Source of the DNA: Rhizopus arrhizus | Taxonomy: Eukaryota; Mucoromycota; Mucoromycetes; Mucorales; Rhizopodaceae | Direction: 5' to 3' | NCBI GenBank assembly: GCA_024220505.1 | Contig: JAKZZE010000002.1 | Span: forward strand, 2,418,001-2,482,000 | DNA length: 64,000 nt | Shown: in pieces, positions 35,001 to 47,253 of the stretch | Layout of the letters: each line of letters begins with the position of its first letter | How positions within the stretch are numbered: the first letter of the stretch is position 1 | The notes under the pieces: model-generated | Database searches by the model: none | Told to the model about the DNA's origin: nothing | Seen by the model: the letters and a program-made list of their open reading frames with translations, nothing else | Made by a program: the position numbers and the translations under genes

Positions 35001-38000
35001 CTGCCGTTTACTTATTAGGATATTCTATTTCTGCCTCAGGAAAGCAGATACAGTAGCGGACAAAACTGGTGCACAAAAATTAAAATCAACATTGTATCTC
35101 CGCCATATGTCTGCGACTTTTGTGGCATATACCATCTGAAAGACAGTCCAAAATATACATTATGTTATGTAAACCGGAACTGTGCCGGACATCCCCCAGG
35201 CATAAGGTCATTTTTAGTGATTTTTTGCATATTTCAATTTTCGCCAAAAATGTAGTGCTTGTCTAGCCTTCTTTCAATTTTCCCCATATCTCTCCCGTTT
35301 GCTTTCAGATTTCACAGCATATTAGTAAATTTTAGTAGCTCTTAAAAAATATATAAAACTGTACTTATTTTGTATTTCCCATTGAATCCCCTCTTTTGTT
35401 TTTACCCTATTCACTATAACGAAGTACTAGCCTTATATGTTTAAGAAAATAAGCAACTGTAAAAATGAAACTCTGAGATCTCGAACACGCCTAGTTCGTA
35501 CGACAGCAGATATTTCTAGAGTAACAAGAATCTCTAAATGGACAATCAACAGGAGAAAGAGGGAAGAAAGAAACTTAATGTCTTGTGATCATGAAGGTAT
35601 TCCGCTATTAGCCTGAAAAGTTGTTAGTTCAGTCATCAACCTAGAGCCTGGACAAGGTCCGCTACACACAGTTCCTGATGCTCAGCACATTTTGAGGACC
35701 TTAAGATACAGTGTTAGCAGACTGTCAGTCTAAAGGCACAGTAGGAAGCTAGATTTTGAGTCTGGAAGTAAGGAATCGAAGAATTTCATCAGCTGTATAA
35801 GTCGGAAAAAGCGATGAATGTGGTATCACGACAAGCCATTGTATACTATAGAGGGCTGGAAGTCTTCTATCTTTAGCAATGAAACAAATATGAACATTAT
35901 GGATGCAGACAGTATACACTAATATTGAAAGCAAGTCGAGCAACCTGAGCGATTTTTTCACGGTGATCAAACAACGAAGCATGCTGGCTGCTCTGTTATG
36001 TTTTAAGGCTGTATTAGATATTGAGGACCAGAATATGTGTGTCAGGTATACGATGGTATAATGAACTCATAAATATGCACATATATTTCGCTTACTTCAT
36101 ACCACAAAAGCCTAGCGTATAGTGGTCTAAAACGTCGTAATCTCTCGTTTCAGCATGACAATGACACAAGGCACAAGTCAACGCATACCACAAACTCAAT
36201 ATTTGATAACAGCGCCTCTGTGCTACAAGTTTAGCCGCCACTAATCCCGGCCTAAGTCCGCTTAAGCATGCCAGGTGGCAATTGATGGCAAAGGTATGAT
36301 GATACGACACTAGATCAAAAAGGGTCGATGATCTTTGGAAAAGAATAGTTAAAGAGCCGGGTTCTTTTACTGAAAATGATATACACGCATATTATTAGCA
36401 TATGCAAAGAAGAACATCCGATGATATCAAGAGATGAGATGATTATATAAATTCTAAGGTCTTAGCCACTTTTGCGGTTTTTAGAAAATATAAAATTTTA
36501 TAAATTTAAAACACGCTCATCGCTCAGTTTTAACACTGTCATGCTTAGAACATACATAAATTACAATGACTAGTATATCCTCCTTCTAGTACAGTTTCAT
36601 GACTATTGCAATTACCATGAGCAGGTAATGGTAGTTAAAAGCTAAAAAAAAGTTTTGTGCACCAGTTTTGTCCGCTACTGTAGATTCCCGAAAATTAACA
36701 AATATATACGATTGGCCTAGTCCTACTACTCAGAAGCAAGTGCAAAGTTTTCTTGGGTTTGTCAACTATTTTAGACAACATACTCCCAATGCTGCACTTC
36801 TCATGGCTCCCTTAGATGCTTTGCGTTGCTATGATGAAAGAGTTAAAGGTCCTTTCGAATGGACAAAAGAGCATCAAATGCACTTTGATAGTATCAAGCA
36901 CATTTTGTCTTCAGAATTGATGTTATCCCATCCTGATCTGTCAAAACCATTTTGTATCGCTACTGATTCATCAGATTACAGTACTGGTTGTTGCTTATAT
37001 CAAGAGTTCGAAGTGACTAAACCCAATGGCGAAATATCTAAAATCAAAAGATACATTGGTTTCATGTCCCGTTCCCTGTCAAGAAGCGAAAAACGCTACA
37101 GTGTTACAATGCGTGAATTGCTTGGTGTAGTTTATGCCTTAACCCAATTTCATAAATTTATATGGGGCACACGATTTACTTTATATACTGACCATAAAGC
37201 TTTATGCTATATTCATTCCCAAAAGAATGCAAATAGTATGCTTATTAAATGGCTTGACGTCATCCTTGATTATAACTTTAGTGTCATTCATGTTCCCGGT
37301 TTGGAAAATGTCTTACCTGACAAACTATCCAGATTATATCCGCCAAAGGATACGGTCGAGCATGAAAGCGATATCAAAAAAGGCAAAAGATTATCCTCGT
37401 ATAGACAGAATCATGCTATTTCTGAGACAATCAATACAAAGAAAAGACATCGAGCTTATTCTAAATACAATGCTGCTATTAACATTATTTCAGTAATTCA
37501 AGAAACTACAACTTCTGATGCACAAAAGGACATCAATCAAGTTAAAGAAAATACTGATCTAAGAAATATTGATGATAACATCAATGATCAATACCTATTT
37601 TATGTACAATCTGCACAGCCATTATATTCGGATTATCTTACACCGCCTTTGGCTGAACACCAACAGTTACTTATAGATGCCCATAATAAAATTGGTCACT
37701 ATGGTGCTGAACAAATGGTCAAACGTCTCCATAATGACGGTATTCATTGGCCTAACCTGATAGGTGATTGCATTAAATTCATTAAGCAATGCAAAGATTG
37801 TATGAAACATAATATAGAAAAAAGAGGCTTCCATCCTCTACGCAGCATTTATAGCTACTACCCTGGTGATCATTATGCTATTGATCTTGGTGGTCCTATG
37901 CATACTACTTCCGTTTACAATAATAATTATTTTATGGTTATCATCGATGTTTGTACACGTTTTTGTATACTTCGTGCTCTACCTGATAAATGATCAGATA

Positions 38001-39202
38001 CAGTTTTACGCTCTCTTATTGACGTATTCTCAACTATGGGTTTTCCTACAAAACTTCAAAGTGATAATGGAACAGAGTTTAAAAACTCGCTCTCAAAAGA
38101 TTTAGCTGATGCTATGGGCTATGATCATCGATTCATCACCCCTCTACACCCATCTGCTAATGGAATCAGTGAACGTACTGTACAATCAGTCAAAAAATTA
38201 CTGGCTAAAGCCACTCATGGTGTTGGCAATGATTGGGATTTATATCTTCCATCTATTCAACTTGCTATGAATAATCGTATATCCAAACGGTTAAATTCCA
38301 CACCTTTCTCTCTCATGTTCGCACGTAAAATGAACGAACCTTATGGTTTTCGATCTGACAAAGATAAGCTCAAAGAAGTTAAAGATAAACCACCAATGTC
38401 TCATGAAGAACTCATGAAACGCATTGACTATATGACTGATATTGTATTCCCAGCTATTGTAAATAAAACCAAAGCACAAATAGAACTTGAACAAGCAAAG
38501 TTCAATGATTCTCATAGACTTGTTGATTACACACCTGGCTCTCATGTCATGGTTCGTATTCCAAATAAATCTGGTCAACTTGCTCCTGCTTATGAAGGAC
38601 CATATACAGTCGTACGTAAAAATAAAGGAAATGCCTATATCTTACGTGACGAAACTGGTGTCCTTATGCCTCGTGCCTACACTTCTGTTGAGCTGAAATT
38701 AATCTCTAATGAAGAAGTGATCGAACTGGATGATGAAGGTAATGAAATCATAAATTTCGAAATCGAGGCAGTTATAAACCATCGTGGCCCTCCAAAAGAC
38801 CGTGAGTACCTTGTACGTTGGAAAAACTATAGCAGTGAGTGGGATGAATGGCTATCTGCAGATAAGTTTAATGACCCTAACACACTACGCAACTATTGGA
38901 AAAATCTTGGTAAAAAGTATATTCCTCCAAAAAATGCTTCAATTACCAATTCTCCATCTTCATCTGAAGTATTAAAATCTACACCATCTAGTACTATAAG
39001 TGCTGCGATGAAACATTTCTCTTCTGAAGATGAAACCAATTCTAATTTGGTTGATAAAAAATCCACAATTAAATCTAATGTTGGCTCTTCAACACGATCT
39101 GTTAAAAGAACTCGTCGTAATAAGCCTCCAACTAAAAACGTTTGTAATACTTCATCCACAGTTACTCGATCCAGTAAACGACTTAAATCTCTTCATAAGT
39201 AA
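32093..39202 (+). pseudogene. gag-pol of chromovirus B, interrupted by T and one TGA
   Basis: It starts MNSSINQSPAKNVEKDS. Gag is followed by a Cys/His motif CTFCKTAKYSPGHYSSC, then protease (GIIDTGARVSVIN) and reverse transcriptase (FSTLDLKSAFNQF, CFVDDICIF). T copy 3 interrupts at 35049-36682. Removing it joins SGKQ to DSRKLTN in frame. RNase H (IATDSSDYSTGC) and integrase follow (KLQSDNGTEFKNS, PLHPSANGISERTVQS). A TGA at 37991-37993 after LPDK breaks the integrase; the frame continues on both sides unchanged. A chromodomain (EAVINHRG, YLVRWKNYS) and a basic tail close the protein at 39202. Apart from T and the TGA, this copy is intact. Confidence 0.92.
35051..36680 (+). mobile_element. 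Non-autonomous Tc1-like element T, copy 3
   Basis: 1630 bp, flanked by TA (35049-35050, 36681-36682), inserted in the reverse transcriptase/RNase H region of element B. Its first about 335 bp equal copy 1. Beyond that it differs from copies 1 and 2 at some 17 scattered positions. The fossil transposase and its stops are the same. Confidence 0.93.
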
Positions 39203-39298
39203 ATTACTTTTCAAAAAAAAAAAAAAAAAAAAAAAACATATATATTAAAAATAGTCACAAGATTTTCTTCAAAGTAATCTCATACTGGTCGGGGGCTA

Positions 39299-39630
39299 TG
39301 TCGTATTTACCTCATTAAATACTATTATTCATATGAGATTACTCAGATCTTATATAAGAAATAACAAGTACTGAATACATAATATCACTTATTACATATT
39401 CCTTAAAAGCTCATACACAATGTTTATATTGTTCAAGCTCAATACTAAAATTGACCTTGAACTCACTTCGGTCCCTGAATAATTTCATTTCCTAGATAAA
39501 GGCGTAGTTTGATTAAATGGGTTCTCTCTCTCGTCTTGAAATCTAATAAAGAGGTTACATAGAGACTCATTCACTAGTTTTCAAGTACTATTTCCTTTCT
39601 TTTTTCTCACTTTTATCTGCAAATATCTCA
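39299..39630 (+). repeat. 3' LTR of element B
   Basis: 332 bp, two differences from the 5' LTR (one near position 33, one near position 198). It is followed by the target duplication GCTCC. Confidence 0.95.
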
Positions 39631-42600
39631 GCTCCAACATAAGCTGACTGTAGCTGATTTCAAGAACAGTAATTGGGAAGGAATCAAAGCCGCTCTCATA
39701 GGCAAGTTTGGTGAGTCCTTCACCTACTTGCAGTATCGTCAAAAGCTGATGAGAATAAGGCAGCTCAATGGCGAATACTTGAACACGTACGTTGACAGGT
39801 ATATAGATCTCATGACCAAAGCCAAGTTTGCAGACAGTTCTCTGGCAGTAATGCATTTCCTGGGCACGTTGATTGCACCTGCCAAGGATTGTTTGGAAAG
39901 AAAACTGGCTGAAATACGCGCAAAGAAGAATGCTGAGTTCATCTTGGAAGATGACTCGTTGTCGAACATTCAGACAATCATAGAAAACAACAAGATGCAT
40001 TTTATAGAAGAATGCAAGAAGAGCTTCCCTGATTTGAAAAATCAGGAAAGACCCCAACTCAAGTCTGCCAACAATAAGGCACCAAGACTTACGGAAACGA
40101 AAAGAAAGTTTCATGGCGACGAGCAGAGATACTTTCCTGCAAACAAGAATAGGGAAAGAAATTTTCACAAAAGGCCCGCACACAGCATGCCTAAATGTCG
40201 CTATTGTGGGGACAAATATACCCCTGGTCACCTTGACAAATGTCGAGAAATGGAAAAACGTCGTGACCATTATATAAATAAAGATATGGGTTTTAGAGCA
40301 CACAAAGATGCACCCAAAAACTATACTGGTAATTTTTCCCAAAGGCGTAGATCATTTGAAGAGAAAATTCATAACAGAAATGATTCACGCATAGCGGTTC
40401 ATAATGTTGAGAAGGTCGAGAAACAGACCATTACTGAACCAGAGATCATGCAAACACATCCTGCGGATGAGGTTATGAATGACCTTTTAAATGATGATGA
40501 AGTCATCAGTCCGTTTCAGAAAGCGTTGAAACAAGTTCAGGAGAAAAAGAAGCATAAGCAAGGTAATGTTCGTTGCTACAGTTTAAAAACAAAAGAGGAG
40601 ACACATCCCACTATGCTTCAAAGCCCTTACTCATTACACACTCCTTTTTTATTGAACGATCATAGATTAATAGCTCTCGTCGACACAGGCGCAGATATTT
40701 CTTTCATAAGTAAAAATGCTGTTAATAAATTGAAACTGCGTGTTATTCCAGTTCATGGTTCATTACTGTTAGCAGATAAAGAAAAAACTGTTAAACGAGT
40801 GGGAGTGACCGATAAGTTAAATGTCGGGTACAAAGGACAAATTATAGCTCATGAATTTGAGGTTTTGAACATGCATGATAAGATAGACGCTATTTTCGGA
40901 AGGGATATATTACCAATCTTAGGAATCCACCTTACTGGTGTTGCTACTAATTGGGATGACAACAAAGTCAAATTTGATGACTCTATTGAAGACTCAGAAT
41001 ACATTCCAAATGTTTCCAATGCTGGCACACCAGATGAACATGAAGCTTTATTACTGGCGCTGCAATCTCACATTGATAAAAATCAACAGATTGATGTTCA
41101 TTCCTTATGTAATCTACCAGAAGCCGTAGTAAAGCTAGATACTCCTCATGGAAAACATGCACACGTCCGGCAGTATCCTATTGCAAATAAGATGATGCCA
41201 ATCTTTGATGAGGCTGTAAAAACATGGCTCGAGAACGGTGTCATTATACGTGCGCCACCCTCACCATGGAATAGTCCTATCACATTTGCTCCAAAAAAGG
41301 ATGCAAATGGTAATCCCACTGATTACAGACCGTGTATTGATCCTCGTAAAATCAATGCTCTACTGGAGTCCGATAACTATCCATTACCATTGATTGATGA
41401 TATTTTCCATGACCTTACTGGTTCTACCATTTTTACTTCACTTGATCTCAAAAGTGCATTTCATCGATTACCAATTCGTAAATCAGATCAAGTCAAAACT
41501 ACTTTTACTCACAGAAACAAACAATACATGTTTCGTTCAGCACCATTCGGATTGAAACATGTCTCCAGTCATTTCATGCGCATCATGAACCTCATTCTCA
41601 ATGATCTACCCAATGTTCATGTGTACGTGGATGATATTGTGATTGGCACTCCAGGTGATTCCATGGAAAGACATTGTCAAGCCGTTAGTGCTGTCATTGA
41701 TAGACTCACTCAACACAACATGATCCTCAATCCTCAGAAATGTCACTTTGGCAAAAGAAGTGTTCATCTGTTGGGTTTCTGCATTTCTGAAAAAGGGAAA
41801 AGCTTGGATCCACGCAAATTGACAAATATTGCTGACTGGCCCCGCCCTAAAACCGGCAGAGAAATGATGCAATGGTTGGGCACTGTCAACTACTTCCGTG
41901 CACATATCCCTTGTGCTGCCACACTCACTGCTCCTCTAGATGCGTTACGAAATGTTGCGTTCATCGATGATATTAACTGGACACCTGAACTGCAAGTTCA
42001 TTTTCAAAGCATCAAGGACATATTATGTTCCAACGTTGTTTTGAGTCCTTACGATCCTGCTAAGTCTCTCTACGTTGCCACTGATGCATCCAACACTGGG
42101 ATCGGTGCAGTTCTGTTCCAAAAATTTGACGAAAAACAGTCGGATGGACTCACTGTTACCACCATCAGATACCTAGGCTTCATGGCACGTTCTTTATCCC
42201 AATCTGAGCGAAACTATTCTGTCACTCGACGTGAACTTCTCGCTATTGTGTTTGCTTTGAAAAAGTTTCACAAATTTTTATATGGTCATCACTTTACCTT
42301 ATATTCTGATCATCGAGCGCTCACATACTTGTTCGCATCAGATGAACTCAACCCCATGATGGTGGGTTGGATGGACACATTGTTGTCCTATGATTTTGAC
42401 ATCATCCATATACCCGGTGTACAAAACGTTTTACCTGATGCTCTTTCACGTCTTTTTCCACCTGAAAAAGAACTGGCAGGGGGTGATTCTAATAGTAGCA
42501 CAGTAAAACACCAAAACCTTGCTTACAAACCAAATCTAAAAAAGGAACATGAATTAAAAATGAAAAAAGAGAACCGAAAAGTGTTCTATGTACAAAGTCC

Positions 42601-44303
42601 TACCAAATTCAGTGACAAGGACTATATCACTCCACCATATGAGGATCGACAAGAGATTCTTGATGGAGTCCATAAATTCGGACACTTTGGAGCTGATCAT
42701 ATTGTGAAATCAATCCATAACCAAAACCTACATTGGCCAAACTTATTAGCTGATGCAGTAAATTATGTAAGCAAGTGCAATACCTGTCAAAAGTACAATA
42801 TTGCTAAAAAGGGTTATAATCCTCATCGACCTGTCTACGCTTATGTTCCTGGGGATGCCTATGCTTTTGATTTAATTGGGCCCTTTCAATCTAGTAGCAA
42901 CATGTATACATATGTGTTGATTCTAGTCGACATTTGCACCAGATTCTGCGTGTTGAAACCCCTAGTAGACAAAAAGGCAAAAACTGTCGCAGGTGCCATG
43001 GTTGATACATTTTCTTTACTCGGCTATCCTAGACACTTTGTATGTAGCGATAACGGCTCTGAATTCAAAAATGAAATTTTAGAGAATCTATTCAATGCAA
43101 TGGGTATCGACAAAAGATATACCACTCCTTACCATCCCTCAGCAAATGGAGCTGCTGAACGTTATGTTCAATCTGCTAAAAAAATATTAGCAAAGTTCCT
43201 TGAAGGTGCCACTGAAGATTGGCATCATTACATTCCATCTGTACAGCTCATGATCAACAATAAGATCTCCACACGCTTGCAGACCACACCCTTTTCATTG
43301 ATGTTTGCTCGCAACATAAATGACTTCATTGAATACAGGGATGATGCTGGTGAATTAAAAAAGAAGGAGTACATGCCGCACGATGAGTTGTTGAAAAGAA
43401 TAGACTACATGTCGCAAGTGGTCTTCCCTGCTATACAGGATAGAACCGACCTTTACACCAAAAGGCAAAAAGAAAAAGCTGACAGCAAAAATCGTCAGTC
43501 CACATTCCCGGAAGGAAGTTACGTAATGGTGCGTGACAGAGAGCAGTACAATAGTCTCTCCCCGGCTTACAAAGGTCCATATCGTGTTGTACGTCAAGTA
43601 CAAGGTGGTGCTTATATACTTCGTGATGTTGACGAAACGCTCATGTCTCGAAATTATTCTCCAGAAGAATTAAAGATCATTTCACAGGATGAAGTCATTC
43701 CAAAAGATGAATTGTACGAAATGGAGGCAATCATCAATCATAGAGGCGAACCTGGAAACAGGGAATATCTCGTACGCTGGAAAAATTACAGCAAAGACGA
43801 TGATAGCTGGTTAACTGCTGAAGCATTTACTGATCCCGAGTCCATTAACATTTATTGGCGCAAACTGGGTAAATCCATAAACCAAAAGGGTGAAGTAGTA
43901 AAAAAGAAAAATAATGAGGCTGAAAAGAATAAAAAGCAAAAATTGCCCTCAGACTACACCCCTAGTAAATTATTGACTACGACAAGCATGAATGAACAGT
44001 CAAAGTCTGGAATCATGTCGCACAATAGACAATCTCACAATACAAAAGAAAAAAAGAAACGCCAATCCAAACGTAATGGCAACACTTTATCCAGATATCC
44101 CAAACGAAGACTACACCAAAATCAAGAAAGCTCTGATCGAAGAACAGATCATCATGAAGGCTTCGTAAAAAATACCGTGACTGCAAATAATAATCTTAGG
44201 CACAGTAAGCGCATTAAGAGAAATTAGGTCACACAAAAATTTATAGCTGTTCAAACACTTCCCATTCAACTTCCAAACGTTGATACCAACTGGTAGGGGG
44301 TGA

Positions 44304-44513
44304 TGTCGTGTTTGGTCATTAATGATGTCTTTATTTATTATTTTATGATTGATCTCAGTCAAGCCTACGTCAGACTATATAATTAATAGTCAGACAATAT
44401 AATCCAGGGTTCATTCTAAATTATTAGTTCCTCTCCTTTTTCTTACTTAATAAATAGTAGTTGTTAGCTATTGACTTCTTACTGTTTTCATATTATAAGT
44501 ACCAAATATCTCA
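44304..44513 (+). repeat. 3' LTR of element C
   Basis: TGTCGTGTTTGG...CCAAATATCTCA, about 210 bp, preceded by the purine tract GGTAGGGGG. Its two ends resemble the B LTR ends (TGTCGT and AAATATCTCA), but the middle differs. It is followed by GTATT of the D LTR. Confidence 0.85.
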
Positions 44514-44572
44514 GTATTTCTTTATCTTTGATTGCTATATTATATTTACCTAAAACTCCCCTTTCCTAAACA
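44514..44572 (+). repeat. D-family LTR, right part
   Basis: GTATTTCTTTATC...CCTTTCCTAAACA matches the reverse complement of 17565-17623. It is followed by the second GGCTC and the resumption of LINE ORF2. Confidence 0.85.
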
Positions 44573-46829
44573 GGCTCTTATAGAACAAACGGTATCTCTA
44601 TTTTTTAATTCTTTACCTAATGATTTTTCACTTCCATCTGCTAGCTATAATACTCATAAACAGCAATGCTCACCACAAGATCATTGGGAACGACTCAAAT
44701 TGCTCCTTCAACAAACAGCAAAGCGCTACAGTCATGGCTCCCGGGCAAGATTCCAGAACAAAATTGACAAGTTGCAGCAAGCACGACTCCAGACTCAAGA
44801 TGAGGAAACCTGTCAGCGGTTACAGACTCTAATAGACGAACGTATACGAGCTGACACACACCAATCTATGCTCCGATCTGCTACACGATGGCATGAGAAT
44901 GGGGAACGTAATAACAAATATTTCTACCGCGTTATTTGTGAACGGCAGGCACAACAAACAATCCAGTCTTTACGTTGCTCTTCCACTGGGTCTACCTTGA
45001 CAACCGTTGGGGACATTATCACAGAGGCTCGAAACTTCTATCAAAAGTTATATACACCTGATGCCATTGATGTTGATGAGGTGAACAGGCTCCTGGATGC
45101 TATTCCAAATGAGACTAAGATTTCGAAGCAACAGGCTGCTGCTTTGATATCGGCACCTAAGGAGATTGACCTCATAGCTCTTCTCTCTCACTCTCCAGCG
45201 GGTAAAAGCCCAGGTATGGATGGTATACCTTTTGAAGTTTATAAGCACTTGGCGAGCAATTCCAAACCTTTTCTTGATCTATTCCATCGGATTGTTCTGG
45301 ACGCCTTTCAAGGGATTTTCCCCCCATCTTGGCAACAGACTCGTACGGTATTACTGTTCAAAAAAGGAGATCCTCAGCTTTTGTCGAATTGGAGACCCTT
45401 GTCACTGATCAACACGGATGCAAAGATCTTTACCAAATTGCTTGCCAACCGCTTCAACAAGCTGTTGCCTCAGCTGATTAATCTGTATCAAACCGGTTTT
45501 TTGCCGAACAGATTAATCTCGGACAACGGGTGGTGGAACCAAGTTTTGATGGAAAATTTACGGGATGCAGCTCCAGAACTGCCGCAAGTGGCAGTACTAC
45601 TGGACCAAGAAAAAGCTTACGATCGTGTACATCATGAGTACTTGCAAAGGGTGCTTGCTCGATTCGGCTTCCCTGATACGTTAATCGTTGCTCTTACAGG
45701 CCTCTTCTTTGACGCACGCATCTCTGTCTCGATTAATGGCTGGCTAGAATCTCCTATAAAGCAGTTACGTGGCCTTCGACAAGGTGACCCCTTGTCTCCA
45801 TTATTGTTTAACTTAGCTTTCGAACCACTTCTTCGATCCATTCTTGCGTGTCCTAGTTTATCTGGGGTGAGCCTTGCGCCAGTTCCTCTGAAATCTAGTG
45901 TGCGCTGCTCCCCAAGACCGCTGGATTTGTCTCTTTCTGACCTGCCATTGCCTCCTTCGACTCTGGGATCTTCACCCCCACCGGTTAAGCTACTCAGTTA
46001 TGCTGATGATCTCGAGGTGTTTCTGTCACATCCAAATGAATGGCCAGACCTTTTGCAACTCTTGGATCAATACGGAAAAGCCTCTAATGCCAAAGTTAAT
46101 CTCGGTAAGACCGTACTGTTATCACTCTCGGGTGTTTCTCATGACACTTGGATCTCGATTGCACGGTCTTCCGATCTGACGTGGCATGATGCCTCCGTGA
46201 AAACAGCTGTTCGATATTTAGGATATCCTTCATATCATACTCGTCACCAACTTCTTTCTTACCTAAATGAGCTCAAACTGAAAATTATACGACAATGCCA
46301 CTTTTTGAAGGAACGTCATTTGTCAATTAAGGAATCAGGTTTGGTTGCTAACTCTTTGATTCTGAGTACATTATGGCACATACTACGGGTGACTCCAGTT
46401 CCGAATACATGGTTAAGCGAGGTACGATCTATGGTACGTAAGTTTCTCTTGCCCTTTTGGCCTGCACCTTCGTGGTCTAAATTGTGTCTTCCGCAAAAAT
46501 ATGGTGGAGTGGGACTGGTGGATATAGAAGATCAAAACCTAGCTCTTCATTTGATCTACCTCCAACGTCTTCTAGGTCGTCATCGGCCTTCAGATTTTGT
46601 ATCGCCTTGGTTGGTCCGTGCTTTACAATTGTACACTGGACATACATCTATCTTACCGATCATGCTATATCCTGACCGCTACCGGTCGCTAGTATCACGC
46701 TCCCCCTTATTAGGTCGCATGATGACCCTTATCTGTCGTCTTCCTTCCTTTGATCTTTCTCCTGGCTGGCCGGTGCGTTGGTTTCTGGATTTACCCCTCT
46801 CTGCGATACTGACTTCGATACATCCCGCA

Positions 46830-47253
46830 TGTTGTATCCACACAACTAGTAAAGTGAACATTCATGGATAAACGAGAGATCTCCGCAATAGCCAACTTTG
46901 CCCTGTTGTCTCTATCGGTGTTCCCACGACTATATCGGAACCTGATTATAACAACGGCAGTTCAATCCAACTTTATTCGATAATTATCGTTAGATCAATA
47001 ATTTATCTACTTCATTGTCCCTTGATTCGTCAAGAAGACAGCGGCTATTGATTATCTACTATCTTTCCTTTATCTTCCCATCCTTCCCACATTATTCTTT
47101 TAACCGATCAATTGAAATAGCGGTAAAGACCCAGACATCCAAAAAGTATAAATAGCCTCAAATGTTTTTATTAATAAAGCAACATATAATCTTTAGTTTC
47201 ACAACTATTGTCTTTTTTAGTTTTTGTCTCTTATTTTAATACTTGGCAAAACA
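46830..47253 (+). repeat. E-family solo LTR with CCGCA duplication
   Basis: 424 bp from TGTTGTATCC to GGCAAAACA, flanked by CCGCA on both sides (46825-46829, 47254-47258). Removing it and one duplication restores the LINE frame as SIHPASGRPS. It has TATAAATAG followed about 25 bp later by TTAATAAAG. Confidence 0.92.

Larger units (their letters stand above)
31752..39630 (+). mobile_element. Complete Ty3/gypsy chromovirus B
   Basis: Two 332-bp LTRs (31752-32083 and 39299-39630) differ by eye at only two positions. GCTCC flanks both ends (31747-31751, 39631-39635). A polypurine-like tract (GGTCGGGGGC) precedes the 3' LTR. The element is 7879 bp, or about 6.2 kb without the T insertion. It is the youngest LTR element of the nest, inserted in gag of C, and later hit by T copy 3. 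Confidence 0.96.
31097..44227 (+). pseudogene. gag-pol of chromovirus C, 5'-truncated and split by B
   Basis: The gag N-terminal part is highly charged and probably helical (YEERITKLDEIIANEI). After INWL at 31750 the frame resumes at 39636 with QHKLTVADFKNSNWEG, so B lies inside gag. A Cys/His motif CRYCGDKYTPGHLDKC follows, then aspartic protease (ALVDTGADISFIS), reverse transcriptase (FTSLDLKSAFHRL, VYVDDIVIG), RNase H (VATDASNTGIGAV), integrase (HHCC zinc region, VCSDNGSEFKNE, PYHPSANGAAERYVQS) and a C-terminal chromodomain (EAIINHRG, YLVRWKNYS, SWLTAEAF). From 39636 to the stop at 44227 the frame is open. Chromodomains direct integration to heterochromatin in this clade (family knowledge). 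Loss of the 5' end makes it defective. Confidence 0.9.
31097..44513 (+). mobile_element. Ty3/gypsy chromovirus C, 5'-truncated, containing element B
   Basis: It comprises gag from inside (31097-31751), then element B (31752-39630, duplication GCTCC), then the rest of gag and pol (39636-44227) and a 210-bp 3' LTR. The 5' LTR and gag start are missing. The sequence at its right, GTATT (44514-44518), is the likely target duplication inside the D LTR. Confidence 0.88.

Noticed and set aside
36092..36310. 72-codon minus-strand frame
   Set aside because: It lies inside T copy 3, is absent from copies 1 and 2 because of point differences, and has no motif.
32093..39202. Programmed readthrough at the TGA of element B (37991-37993)
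   Set aside because: It sits inside integrase, not at the gag-pol border, and the related elements A and C have sense codons there. A simple nonsense mutation is more likely.
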